Positions 25,821-34,196 of a stretch of 64,000 nt of DNA are shown one piece after another. Position 1 is the stretch's first letter; every line of letters begins with the position of its first letter. The translations under genes were made by a program, and so were the position numbers. Below the pieces are notes generated by a model that worked only from the letters and a program-made list of their open reading frames with translations, searched no databases and was not told where the DNA came from. Origin of the DNA: Halorubrum ezzemoulense DSM 17463 (GTDB lineage Archaea > Halobacteriota > Halobacteria > Halobacteriales > Haloferacaceae); NCBI RefSeq assembly GCF_002114285.1, contig NZ_NEDJ01000011.1, positions 1 to 64,000 of the forward strand, in the 5' to 3' direction.

Positions 25821-26852
25821 ATGCCTGAAGACGAACTCGAGGACCTCCCCGGCGTCGGCCCGGCAACCGCGGACAAGCTCGTGGACAACGGATTCGAGAG
25901 TTACCAGTCGATCGCCGTCGCGAGCCCCGGCGAGATGTCGAACACGGCCGACATCGGCGAGTCGTCCGCCGCCGACATCATCAACGCCGCCCGCGACGCC
26001 GCCGACGTCGGCGGCTTCGAGACCGGCGCGAGCGTGCTGGAGCGCCGCCAGGAGATCGGCAAGCTCTCCTGGCAGATCGACGAGGTGGACGACCTGCTCG
26101 GCGGCGGCATCGAGACGCAGTCGATCACGGAGGTGTACGGCGAGTTCGGGTCCGGGAAGTCACAGGTTACCCATCAGATGGCGGTCAACGTCCAGCTAGA
26201 GCCGGAGAACGGCGGCCTCGACGGCGGCTGTATCTTCGTCGACTCCGAGGACACGTTCCGACCGGAGCGGATCGACGACATGGTCCGCGGGCTCGACGAC
26301 GAGATCCTCGCCGACGAGATGGAGCGCCGCGAGATCGAGGGGACGCCCTCGGACGAGGAGGCGCTCGAAGAGCTCGTCGAAGCGTTCCTCGACCAGATCC
26401 ACGTCGCGAAGGCGTTCAACTCCAACCACCAGATCCTGCTCGCCGAGAAGGCGAAGGAGCTGGCCGGCGAACACGAGGAGACGGAATGGCCGATCCGGAT
26501 CGTCTGCGTCGACTCCCTCACCGCGCACTTCCGCGCGGAGTACGTCGGTCGGGGCGAGCTTGCGGATCGCCAGCAGAAGCTCAACAAACACCTCCACGAC
26601 CTGATGCGGATCGGCGACCTGTTCAACACCGCCATCCTCGTCACGAACCAGGTCGCGTCGAATCCCGACTCGTACTTCGGCGACCCGACGCAGGCGATCG
26701 GCGGCAACATCCTCGGACACGCCTCCACGTTCCGGATGTACCTCCGCAAGTCGAAGGGCGACAAGCGGATCGTCCGCCTCGTCGACGCGCCGAACCTCGC
26801 CGACGGCGAGGCCGTGATGCGCGTCCAGAACGAGGGTCTGAAGCCGGAATAA
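25821..26852 (+). CDS. radA: RadA recombinase
   Basis: A 343-residue archaeal Rad51/RecA homologue performing strand exchange in homologous recombination. It has the N-terminal helix-hairpin-helix domain ([20 protein letters not shown]), the Walker [33 protein letters not shown], Walker [18 protein letters not shown], and the DNA-binding L2 region [29 protein letters not shown] in pieces. No intein is inserted, unlike RadA of some haloarchaea. ATG 25821 gives the canonical [11 protein letters not shown] start. Confidence 0.97.
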   Translation: MPEDELEDLPGVGPATADKLVDNGFESYQSIAVASPGEMSNTADIGESSAADIINAARDAADVGGFETGASVLERRQEIGKLSWQIDEVDDLLGGGIETQSITEVYGEFGSGKSQVTHQMAVNVQLEPENGGLDGGCIFVDSEDTFRPERIDDMVRGLDDEILADEMERREIEGTPSDEEALEELVEAFLDQIHVAKAFNSNHQILLAEKAKELAGEHEETEWPIRIVCVDSLTAHFRAEYVGRGELADRQQKLNKHLHDLMRIGDLFNTAILVTNQVASNPDSYFGDPTQAIGGNILGHASTFRMYLRKSKGDKRIVRLVDAPNLADGEAVMRVQNEGLKPE

Positions 26853-27288
26853 CGGTGTTTCCGGGACATCGGTCGGCGGAGAGGGCAGTCTGACACCGCC
26901 GAGATATCGATTCCGTCGAGGAACCGCGAGACGGGTTGACAAACGTCTACTTCTGCCGACGAGGCCGGAACGACCCGAATTCGGGACGGAGAGCCCGTCC
27001 GACGCCCAAGCGCGGGACGGCGGTGCGGCAATACTCGCCAGAGGGGACCGCGCCCGCCCCGAGAACGCCGCTCGGCGACGGATCACGCCGAAATAGATAG
27101 CTGAGCTACACAACGACCGTCGAGTTCGAGCGCAACAATTGCGGCGGAACCGCGAGAAAAACGTCCTTATATTCCATAGCCACGTCCTTATATCGGACGA
27201 CCGCCGTATTATCAACCGTGTTTTTTGTGAAACTCAACTCTAACGTTTATGTATAGGCGTTCCCGGAAATCGAAACGTGATTCAGCAC
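26853..27288. promoter_or_regulatory. Long intergenic region with direct repeats before amt
   Basis: No gene is recognised in these 436 bases. The left part is featureless G+C-rich sequence; from about 27100 it becomes A+T-rich. A perfect 12-bp direct repeat ACGTCCTTATAT occurs at 27161-27172 and 27182-27193, spaced 21 bases start to start (two helical turns), which looks like a regulator site or twin promoter. A further TATA-like gtttatgta at 27245-27253 lies about 40 bases before the leader ORF. Nitrogen-responsive control is plausible from the downstream gene. Confidence 0.55.
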
Positions 27289-27351
27289 ATGAACACGAGC
27301 GAAGCACGGTTTGAATCGGACGAGCGTTCAGTAGAGGTGGATGAATTGTGA
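27289..27351 (+). CDS. 20-residue leader ORF overlapping amt start
   Basis: ATG 27289 opens a 20-codon frame ([20 protein letters not shown]) whose TGA (27349-27351) overlaps the GTG start of the transporter as GTGA. The last codons include GAGGTGGAT, which resembles an archaeal Shine-Dalgarno site about 8-10 bases before the transporter GTG. This arrangement suggests translational coupling: ribosomes finishing the leader would re-initiate on the transporter. The peptide has no recognisable function. It could instead be fortuitous, or translation could start only at 27348. Confidence 0.45.
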   Translation: MNTSEARFESDERSVEVDEL

Positions 27352-29075
27352 CGGGCGGCGTCCTCGCCACGATCGATCCGAGCACGTTCGCGTCCGCGAT
27401 GAACGGGACGTGGATCCTCGTCGTGACGTTCCTCATCTTCTTCATGCACGCCGGCTTCGCCATGCTGGAGGCCGGGCAGGTGCGGTCGAAGAACGTCGCC
27501 AACCAGCTGACGAAGAACCTCCTGACGTGGAGCGTCGGGGTGGCGGTGTTCTTCCTCATCGGCACGGCGTTCACGAGCCTCGTGAACGGGTCGTCGGGGA
27601 TCGCCTCCGCCGCGGGATCGCTGTACTCCGGCGGCGAACTCGCCGTCGAGTCGGGCGTGGTCGGTCCCTACGTCAACTGGCTCTACGGCGCGGTGTTCGC
27701 GATGACCGCAGCGACGATCGTCTCCGGGGCGGTCGCGGGTCGCGCGAAGCTCCGCGCGTACGTCACCTACACGTTCCTCCTGGCCGCGGTCATCTACCCG
27801 ATGGTCATCGCCTTCACGTGGTCGGCCTCCGGTGACGGGCTCGTCGCACAGCTGACGGGCACCGCGTTCCACGACTTCGCCGGCGGCATGATCGTCCACG
27901 GCATGGGCGGCATCGCGGGCCTCACGGCCGCGGCCATCCTCGGGCCGCGGATGGACCGCTACGGGAAGGACGGCTCGACGAACGTCATCCCCGGTCACTC
28001 GCTGACGTTCGCCGTGCTGGGGACGCTCGTCCTCGCGTTCGGCTGGTACGGCTTCAACGTCGGCACGGCGTCGGTGGTCAGCGGCGGCGTGTTCAACACG
28101 CTGACGCTCAACCTCGTCGCGATGGGGACGACGATCGCGATGGCGTCCGGCGGGATCGGCGCCGCGCTCGTCGTCTGGGCGAAGACCGGGAAGGTCGACA
28201 CCCTCTACGTCGCCAACGGCCTGCTCGCCGGGCTCGTCGGCATCACCGCAATCCCCGACACCACGGCATGGTGGGGCGCCGTCGTCGTCGGCGGGCTCGC
28301 CGGCGCGCAGCTCCCGATCGTCTTCGAGTTCGTCTCGGACAACCTGAAGATCGACGACGTCTGCGCGGTGTTCCCGGTTCACGGGAGTGCTGGCGTTCTC
28401 GGGACGCTCCTCTTCCCGTTCGTCGCCGCACCGGGTCAGCTCAGCGCGGGCATCGGCGCCCACTTCGTCGCTCAGCTCGTCGGCGTGGTCATCATCGGCG
28501 GCTGGACGATCACCGCAACCGGTGCGGTCTGGTACGTGCTCAAGCTCGCCGGCGAGGCGCGCGTCACCGCCGAGCACGAACAGGAGGGCCTCGACATCTC
28601 GGAACACGGCGTCGAGACCTACCCCGAGTTCGGCGGCGACCGCGTCGCGACCGACGGCGGCCCGTCGGTGATCGACACGACCGAGTCCGATGGGGAGTCT
28701 CCCCGGGCCGATGGCGGCGCGGCGGCCGGCACGGACATCAAGATGGTCACGGCGGTCGTCCGCCCCGACAAGCTCGGAGACATCAAGCAGGCGCTCGCGG
28801 AGATCAACGCCCCCTCGCTGACGGTGACGAACGTCTCCGGTCGCGGCAGCCAGCCCGCGAAGAAGGGCCAGTGGCGCGGCGAGGAGTTCACCGTCGATCT
28901 CCACCAGAAGGTGAAAGTCGAGGTCGTCGTGGCCGACATCCCGGCCGACGAGGTCGCGGACGCCATCGCCGACGCCGCGAAGACCGGCGAGGCCGGCGAC
29001 GGCAAGGTGTTCATCATGCCGGTGGAGGACGCGCTCCAAGTCCGCACCGGTGCGACCGGAACGGAGGCGGTGTAG
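27348..29075 (+). CDS. amt: Ammonium transporter fused to PII (Amt-GlnK)
   Basis: A 575-residue fusion. Residues 1 to about 420 are a full Amt channel with eleven membrane helices, including [36 protein letters not shown] (first pore His) and [14 protein letters not shown] (second pore His), plus the complete Amt tail [18 protein letters not shown]. After an acidic linker (about 432-463), residues 464-575 are a PII protein: [20 protein letters not shown]-loop [17 protein letters not shown], and B-loop [11 protein letters not shown]. The usual uridylylated Tyr51 is Phe, while Gln39 is kept. Normally GlnK is separate and blocks Amt reversibly; here the ratio is fixed at one per subunit. No separate glnK is adjacent. 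Confidence 0.95.
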   Translation: MTGGVLATIDPSTFASAMNGTWILVVTFLIFFMHAGFAMLEAGQVRSKNVANQLTKNLLTWSVGVAVFFLIGTAFTSLVNGSSGIASAAGSLYSGGELAVESGVVGPYVNWLYGAVFAMTAATIVSGAVAGRAKLRAYVTYTFLLAAVIYPMVIAFTWSASGDGLVAQLTGTAFHDFAGGMIVHGMGGIAGLTAAAILGPRMDRYGKDGSTNVIPGHSLTFAVLGTLVLAFGWYGFNVGTASVVSGGVFNTLTLNLVAMGTTIAMASGGIGAALVVWAKTGKVDTLYVANGLLAGLVGITAIPDTTAWWGAVVVGGLAGAQLPIVFEFVSDNLKIDDVCAVFPVHGSAGVLGTLLFPFVAAPGQLSAGIGAHFVAQLVGVVIIGGWTITATGAVWYVLKLAGEARVTAEHEQEGLDISEHGVETYPEFGGDRVATDGGPSVIDTTESDGESPRADGGAAAGTDIKMVTAVVRPDKLGDIKQALAEINAPSLTVTNVSGRGSQPAKKGQWRGEEFTVDLHQKVKVEVVVADIPADEVADAIADAAKTGEAGDGKVFIMPVEDALQVRTGATGTEAV

Positions 29076-29186
29076 CGACGCTCCCGGCGGGCAGACACCG
29101 CGCACGGATCGACGGACGGACTTTTTTCGGGCGGGCGTGACGGCGGTTCGGCAACTACTTTCAGCCCGCCGACCCAACCGGTCGGT

Positions 29187-30524
29187 ATGAACCACGAGCG
29201 CTCGCGCGAGTTGTACGACCGCGCGCTGTCGGTCATGCCGGGCGGCGTCAACTCTTCGGTCCGGGCGACGATGCCGCACCCGTTCTTCGTCGAGCGCGGC
29301 GACGGCGGCCACGTGATCGACGCCGACGGGAACCGCTACGTCGACTGGGTGATGGGGTACGGCCCCCTCCTTTACGGCCACGACCTGCCCGACCCGGTGG
29401 AGGCGGCGGTCCAGTCGCACGTCGCGGAGGGACCGATGTACGGCGCGCCCACGGAGATCGAGGTCGAACACGCCGAGTTCGTGGCGCGGCACGTCCCGAG
29501 CGTCGAGTCGATCCGCTTCGTCAACTCCGGCACGGAGGCGACCGTCTCGGCGGTCCGACTGGCGCGCGGCCACACCGACCGCGACAAGATCGTCGTGATG
29601 CGGGGCGGCTACCACGGCGCGCAGGAGTCGACGCTCGTGGAAGGGTCGCCGGGCGACGCGCACCCGTCGACGGCGGGGATCCCGGAGGCGTTCGCCGAGC
29701 ACACCCTGCCGATCCCGTTCAACGACCCGCAGGCGGCGAAGGAGGTGTTCGCGGAACACGGCGACGAGATCGCGGCCGTGATCGTCGAACCGATACTCGC
29801 CAACAAGGGGATCGTGATGCCCGTCGACGGCTACCACGAGACGCTGCGGGACCTCTGTGACGACCACGGCTCGCTACTGATCTTCGACGAGGTGATCACC
29901 GGGTTCCGGGTGGGCGGCCTCGGCTGCGCCCAGTCGAAGTTCGGCGTCACCCCCGACGTGACGACGTTCGGGAAGATCATCGGCGGCGGCTTCCCGGTCG
30001 GCGCGATCGGCGGGAAAGCGGAGATCATCGAGGGGTTCACGCCCGCTGGCGAGGTGTTCCAGTCCGGCACCTTCTCCGGGCACCCGGTGACGATGGCCGC
30101 CGGGAAGGCCGGGCTGGAGTACGCGGCCGAAAACGACGTGTACGAGCACGTCAACCGCCTCGGTCGGCAGCTCCGGGAGGGGATCGCCGAGATCTGCGCC
30201 GAGCGCGCGCCGGAGTACACCGTCGTCGGCACCGACTCGATGTTCAAGACGGTGTTCACCCGCGAGGCGCCGGACGACGTCGACGCCTGTTGCGCGGGCG
30301 GCTGTCGGCAGGACCCGGACTGCGCCCGGTACGACTCGTGCCCGAAGACGGGCGCCGACGTGGCCGACGCTGCGACCGACCGCTGGGAGCGGGTGTTCTG
30401 GCAGGAGATGAAAGATCGAGGCGTGTTCCTCACCGCGAACCAGTACGAGTGTCAGTTCACTTCCTACGCGCACACGGAGGAGGACGTCGAGACGACGCTC
30501 GAAGCGTACCGCGAGGCGCTGTAG
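29187..30524 (+). CDS. hemL: Glutamate-1-semialdehyde 2,1-aminomutase
   Basis: A 445-residue class-III PLP enzyme making 5-aminolevulinate for haem and cobamides. It begins with the HemL motif [18 protein letters not shown] and has [31 protein letters not shown] and the PLP lysine in [18 protein letters not shown]. Residues about 367-391 form a cysteine-rich insertion ([20 protein letters not shown]) absent from E. coli HemL; its five cysteines could bind metal or form an iron-sulfur site. The C-terminal [17 protein letters not shown] is normal. TATA-like elements are weak upstream. Confidence 0.94.
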   Translation: MNHERSRELYDRALSVMPGGVNSSVRATMPHPFFVERGDGGHVIDADGNRYVDWVMGYGPLLYGHDLPDPVEAAVQSHVAEGPMYGAPTEIEVEHAEFVARHVPSVESIRFVNSGTEATVSAVRLARGHTDRDKIVVMRGGYHGAQESTLVEGSPGDAHPSTAGIPEAFAEHTLPIPFNDPQAAKEVFAEHGDEIAAVIVEPILANKGIVMPVDGYHETLRDLCDDHGSLLIFDEVITGFRVGGLGCAQSKFGVTPDVTTFGKIIGGGFPVGAIGGKAEIIEGFTPAGEVFQSGTFSGHPVTMAAGKAGLEYAAENDVYEHVNRLGRQLREGIAEICAERAPEYTVVGTDSMFKTVFTREAPDDVDACCAGGCRQDPDCARYDSCPKTGADVADAATDRWERVFWQEMKDRGVFLTANQYECQFTSYAHTEEDVETTLEAYREAL

Positions 30525-30590
30525 ACCGGGCGACCGGCGATCTCCGGGCCGTCCGGCAAACCTTGCGCGCGCCGGGCGGTGCGGAACAGT

Positions 30591-30597
30591 TTTATAT
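30591..30597 (+). promoter_or_regulatory. TATA box of the Arg-rich small ORF
   Basis: tttatat, preceded by gcggaacag as a possible BRE, is centred 26 bases before ATG 30620. This is the textbook haloarchaeal spacing for transcription starting on the A of the ATG. Confidence 0.6.
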
Positions 30598-30619
30598 CGG
30601 AGATCGGTACATACACGCG

Positions 30620-30748
30620 ATGACCGCAGTGGCTCGTCTCGACGCCTCCCTTCTCCGAGGCCGACGAGCCCTGCGACCGCGACGAGACGTCCGACCGCCG
30701 CGACCGGCTTCCGGCGCGGCGCGACGACGAGGCCCTTCGGGCCAGTAA
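30620..30748 (+). CDS. Arg-rich 42-residue leaderless ORF before argG
   Basis: ATG 30620 starts a 42-codon frame with 12 arginines, 11 of them CGA, an unusual concentration of one codon. A TATA box lies exactly one leaderless distance upstream. The RNA can fold: GCTCGTC (30632-30638) can pair with GACGAGC (30664-30670), and a triloop hairpin GGCCC-TTC-GGGCC lies at the end of the frame, followed by pyrimidine-rich sequence and a T-rich tract near 30822-30833. Its position 137 bases before argG suggests an arginine-sensing leader peptide or a small regulatory RNA. argG has its own TATA element, however, so the link is inferred. No family recognised. Confidence 0.45.
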   Translation: MTAVARLDASLLRGRRALRPRRDVRPPRPASGAARRRGPSGQ

Positions 30749-30850
30749 TCTTCATCCCTCGTCGCGTTCGCGCCGTTCCGTTCCGGAGAGTCTCGACTAT
30801 CGTCACCGCGAGCGGCCGCGCTGTCTTTTTCTTACAATCCCGAAACCACT

Positions 30851-30860
30851 GAATTTAAGA
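30851..30860 (+). promoter_or_regulatory. TATA box of argG
   Basis: gaatttaaga is centred about 29 bases before ATG 30885, consistent with a nearly leaderless argGH transcript. It lies after the T-rich tract that could end the upstream small transcript. Confidence 0.55.
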
Positions 30861-30884
30861 CCGTAGGCCGGGTGTACTCTGGTA

Positions 30885-32126
30885 ATGACGAGCGTTGCAC
30901 TCGCGTTCAGCGGGGGACTCGACACCACGGTCTGCGTACCGCTGCTGAAAGAGGAGTACGGCTACGATGAGGTCATCGGCGTGAACGTCGACGTCGGCCA
31001 GCCCACCGAGGAGTTCGACGAGGCCGAGGAGACCGCCGAGGCGCTGGGGCTCGACATCCACGTCGTCGACGCGAAGGATGAGTTCGCGGACCTCTGTTTC
31101 GACGCGGTGAAGTCCAACGCCAGCTATCAGGGCTACCCGCTCGGGACCGCCCTCGCGCGCCCGGTCATCGCCGAGGCGATCCTCGGCGTCGCCGAGGAGC
31201 AGGGCTGTGACGCCATCGCCCACGGCTGTACGGGGAAGGGGAACGACCAGCTCCGGTTCGAGGCCGTCTGGCGCGGCTCCGATCTTGAAGTGATCGCCCC
31301 CGTGCGCGAACTCGGCCTCACCCGCGAGTGGGAGATCGACTACGCCGCGGAGAAGGACCTGCCCGTCGAGGCCGGCGACGGCGGCGTCTGGTCCATCGAC
31401 GAGAACATCTGGTCGCGCGCGGTCGAGGGCGGGAAGCTGGAGAACCCGAACTACGAGCCGCCGGAGGACATCTACGAGTGGACCGCCGAGCCGGAGGGCG
31501 AGACCACCATCGAGGTGACGTTCGAGGAGGGGATCCCCGTCGCCGTCGACGGCGAGGCGATGGACCCCGTGCCGCTCATCCAGCACCTCAACGAGCACGC
31601 CGGGGGGTACGGCGTCGGCCGCACCGACGTGATGGAGGACCGCATGCTCGGGCTGAAGGTGCGCGAGAACTACGAGCACCCGGCCGCGACGGTCCTGCTG
31701 ACGGCCCACCAGGCACTCGAAGATCTTGTCCTGACGAAGAACGAGCGCTCGTTCAAGAAGGGGATCGAGCAGGAGTGGTCGGAGAAGGCGTACGAGGGGC
31801 TCGTGTTCGCGCCCGTCGTCGACGCGCTGAACGCCTTCGTCGACGAGACGCAGGACGTGGTGACCGGCACGGCGACCGTGAAGGTGTCCGGCGGCGACTG
31901 CCGCGTCGTCGCCCGCGACTCCGAGTACGCCGTCTACTCCGAGGAGATGGCCTCGTTCAACACCGAGGACGTCGCCGGCATCGCCCAGTCGGACGCGACG
32001 GGCGTCGCGAAGTACCACGGACTCCAGGAGCGCCTCGCCAACGACGTGAAGGCGAGCGTCTCGAAGCCCGAGCTCGCGACGGACGGGTCCGGCGAGACGG
32101 ACGGGTCCGACGCGGACGATAACTAG
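30885..32126 (+). CDS. argG: Argininosuccinate synthase
   Basis: A 413-residue enzyme joining citrulline and aspartate with ATP, the penultimate step of arginine synthesis. The ATP-binding P-loop AFSGGLDTTVCV is at residues 7-18. Other family blocks are NVDVGQPTEEFDEAEE, YPLGTALARPVIAEAI, AHGCTGKGNDQLRFE and WSIDENIWSRAVEGG. The C-terminal 20 residues form an acidic, serine-glycine tail. The stop codon is directly followed by the argH ATG, so the two are one operon. The rest of the arginine cluster starts 1.8 kb downstream on the same strand. Confidence 0.97.
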   Translation: MTSVALAFSGGLDTTVCVPLLKEEYGYDEVIGVNVDVGQPTEEFDEAEETAEALGLDIHVVDAKDEFADLCFDAVKSNASYQGYPLGTALARPVIAEAILGVAEEQGCDAIAHGCTGKGNDQLRFEAVWRGSDLEVIAPVRELGLTREWEIDYAAEKDLPVEAGDGGVWSIDENIWSRAVEGGKLENPNYEPPEDIYEWTAEPEGETTIEVTFEEGIPVAVDGEAMDPVPLIQHLNEHAGGYGVGRTDVMEDRMLGLKVRENYEHPAATVLLTAHQALEDLVLTKNERSFKKGIEQEWSEKAYEGLVFAPVVDALNAFVDETQDVVTGTATVKVSGGDCRVVARDSEYAVYSEEMASFNTEDVAGIAQSDATGVAKYHGLQERLANDVKASVSKPELATDGSGETDGSDADDN

Positions 32127-33635
32127 ATGACCGACGACGATCCCGACGCGAGCGACGCGGACGAGGCGGCCGGCGGTGACGACACCGCCGTCCGGCGCGA
32201 GCGCTTCAGCGGCGGACCCGCCCGCGAGTTCCTGTCGAGCCTCGCGGCCGACGCCGCAATCTTCGAGGCGGACCTCGCCGTCGACCGGGCGCACACGGTG
32301 ATGCTCGCCGAACAGGGGATCGTCGACGGCGGGGTCGCGGGCGAGATACTCGCCGCGCTCGACGAGGTGGAGGCCGCCGGCCACGGCGCGCTCCCGGACG
32401 GCGAGGACGTCCACGAGGCGATCGAGACCGCCGTCATCGACCGGGTCGGCCCGGACGGCGGCCGGATGCACACCGCCCGCTCGCGCAACGACGAGGTGGC
32501 GACGTGTATCCGGTACCGGCTGCGCGAGGACCTGCTCGACGCCGCCGAGGCGACCGTCGCCGCCCGGGAGGCGCTCGTCGAGGTCGCCGAGGAACACGCG
32601 GAGACGGTGATGCCGGGGTACACCCACCTCCAGCCGGCACAGCCGACGACGGTCGCGCACTACCTGCTGTCGTACGAGGGCGGGCTCGCGCGCGACACGG
32701 AGCGGCTCCTGGACGCGTACGACCGCGTCAACCGGTCGCCGCTCGGCGCGGCCGCGTTCGCCGGGACGCCGTTCGACGTCGACCGCGACCGGACCGCGGA
32801 GCTGCTCGGCTTCGACGGGACGGTCCGCAACTCGATGGACGCCGCCTCGGCGCGCGACTTCCTCGCGGAGACGGCGACGGCGCTCGCGACGCTCGCGACG
32901 ACGCTATCGGGGCTCGCCGAGGACCTGATCGTTTTCTCGAACAAGGGGGTCCTCGAGCTGGCGGACGCGTACGCCTCGACCTCGTCGATCATGCCCCAGA
33001 AGAAGAACCCCGACACGCTGGAGCTGACCCGCGGCGTCGCGGGCGACGCGATCGGGGAGGCGACCGGTACGTTGAGCCTCCTGAAGGGGCTGCCGCGGGC
33101 GTACAACCGCGACCTCCAGCGCGCCCACGCGAGCGTCTTCGATATCGCCGGCGACGTGCGCGAAGCGACCGAGATCGCTGCGGGCGCGGTCGCGACCGCC
33201 GAGTGGGACGCGGACGCGCTCGCGGCCGCCGCGGGCGAGGGGTTCTCGACGGCCACGGGGGTCGCCGACCTGCTCGCGATGGCGGGCCTCCCGTTCCGGA
33301 CCGCCCACGAGATCGTCGCGAGCGCCGCCCCCGCGGTCGGAGACGGCGACGACCCAGCGACCGCCGCCGCAAAAGTTGACGAGGCCGCACAGGCGGTACT
33401 GGGCGAGTCCCTCTTCGAGCGCGTGTCCCGCGACGAGGTGGAACGCGTCCTCGATCCGGCCGCGAGCGTCGCGAGCCGCGACTCCGCGGGCGGCCCCGCG
33501 CCGGAGGCGGTCGCGGCGGACCTGACGGCCGCGACCGCAGGGATCGACGCGGACGCGACGGCGCTCGACGACCGCCGCGAGGCGCTGGCGGCGGCGGCCG
33601 AGGCGCTCGACGCGGAGGTGGCGACGTATGAGTGA
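32127..33635 (+). CDS. argH: Argininosuccinate lyase
   Basis: A 502-residue fumarase-superfamily enzyme splitting argininosuccinate into arginine and fumarate. Motifs are GGRMHTARSRNDEVAT, TVMPGYTHLQPAQPTTVAHY and the superfamily signature SSIMPQKKNPDTLEL with the catalytic Ser. The catalytic loop is present and the C-terminus is Ala-rich (AAAEALDAEVATYE). Length and order are normal. The ATG immediately abuts the argG stop. Another open frame begins inside the last codons of argH (33628). Confidence 0.97.
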   Translation: MTDDDPDASDADEAAGGDDTAVRRERFSGGPAREFLSSLAADAAIFEADLAVDRAHTVMLAEQGIVDGGVAGEILAALDEVEAAGHGALPDGEDVHEAIETAVIDRVGPDGGRMHTARSRNDEVATCIRYRLREDLLDAAEATVAAREALVEVAEEHAETVMPGYTHLQPAQPTTVAHYLLSYEGGLARDTERLLDAYDRVNRSPLGAAAFAGTPFDVDRDRTAELLGFDGTVRNSMDAASARDFLAETATALATLATTLSGLAEDLIVFSNKGVLELADAYASTSSIMPQKKNPDTLELTRGVAGDAIGEATGTLSLLKGLPRAYNRDLQRAHASVFDIAGDVREATEIAAGAVATAEWDADALAAAAGEGFSTATGVADLLAMAGLPFRTAHEIVASAAPAVGDGDDPATAAAKVDEAAQAVLGESLFERVSRDEVERVLDPAASVASRDSAGGPAPEAVAADLTAATAGIDADATALDDRREALAAAAEALDAEVATYE

Positions 33636-33807
33636 TCGCGGGACCGACCGCGGGGGTCGCCGCGGGCGGACACCGAACCGGCCGCCGCCGCCGAACCGAC
33701 CGCCGCAGCCGGACCGACTGCGACGACCGCCGCGACCGGGGGTCGACCGACGACCCCCGGTCGCGAACTCGTCTCCGCGAGGGGACGAACAAGTAACTAG
33801 GATCTGA
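33628..33807 (+). CDS. Pro/Arg-rich low-complexity ORF, doubtful
   Basis: ATG 33628 overlaps the end of argH by eight bases and opens a 59-codon frame. It begins [18 protein letters not shown], continues as a Pro-Arg-Asn run (RPPPPNRPPQPDRLRRPP) and ends GDEQVTRI. The DNA is built from short degenerate repeats of an accgaccgc type. Stop-start overlap would allow translational coupling, but the composition is unlike the acidic proteome and a non-coding origin is equally likely. No family recognised. Confidence 0.25.
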   Translation: MSDRGTDRGGRRGRTPNRPPPPNRPPQPDRLRRPPRPGVDRRPPVANSSPRGDEQVTRI

Positions 33808-33893
33808 TAGTCCGGTTCGTCCGGGCGCATTCGGCCGCTCTCGAACCGATAGCCGGTGCTTTGGCTAGTGTATGTTTTTTGGTAAGTTCGGAA

Positions 33894-33902
33894 GATTTAT
33901 GG
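33894..33902 (+). promoter_or_regulatory. TATA box of argW operon
   Basis: gatttatgg is centred about 31 bases before ATG 33929, in an unusually A+T-rich 60-base patch. It is the likely single promoter for the overlapping argW-X-C-B-D-E run. Confidence 0.55.
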
Positions 33903-33928
33903 TATCGAGTCACCCAGAGTGGAGTACG

Positions 33929-34117
33929 ATGACAAGCGACACCGACACGCTGACCGCGGAAGACCCGATCGCGGGCGAGGAAATCGAGATCCCGGCCGAC
34001 GTGGAGGTCGGCGAGATCATCGACAGTCCGGTCACGGGGACCGAGCTGGAGGTCATCTCGCTCGACCCGGTCGTCTTGGAGGAGGCGCCAGAGCTCGAGG
34101 AGGACTGGGGCGAGTAG
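33929..34117 (+). CDS. argW: LysW/ArgW amino-group carrier, cysteine-free
   Basis: A 62-residue acidic carrier ending in EEDWGE, whose terminal glutamate is the attachment point for glutamate in LysW-dependent arginine (or aminoadipate in lysine) synthesis. The fold is recognisable: DPIAGEEIEIPADVEVGEII, then DSPVTGTELEVISLDPVVLEEAPELEEDWGE in two blocks. The two CxxC pairs that hold zinc in characterised LysW (CPECGAEL and CEDCGAELEV types) are replaced by DPIAGEEI and DSPVTGTELEV, so there is no cysteine at all. ATG 33929 is used; frames reading from 33872 run through the promoter. Confidence 0.9.
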   Translation: MTSDTDTLTAEDPIAGEEIEIPADVEVGEIIDSPVTGTELEVISLDPVVLEEAPELEEDWGE

Positions 34118-34196
34118 ATGGCGACGACCGCCGCGGCCGCGACACCCGAGTGGTCGACATGCGCGTGAACACCGACCCGAACGGAGGGGAATCGGC

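Noticed and set aside
27282-29867. Very long (861-codon) minus-strand open frame
   Set aside because: It is an antisense shadow of the Amt-PII and hemL genes, typical of G+C-rich halophile DNA. Composition (His, Asp, Arg, Val rich) is characteristic of antisense frames.
30855-32660. Antisense 601-codon frame opposite argG
   Set aside because: Shadow of strongly conserved argG/argH coding sequence with no recognisable domain.
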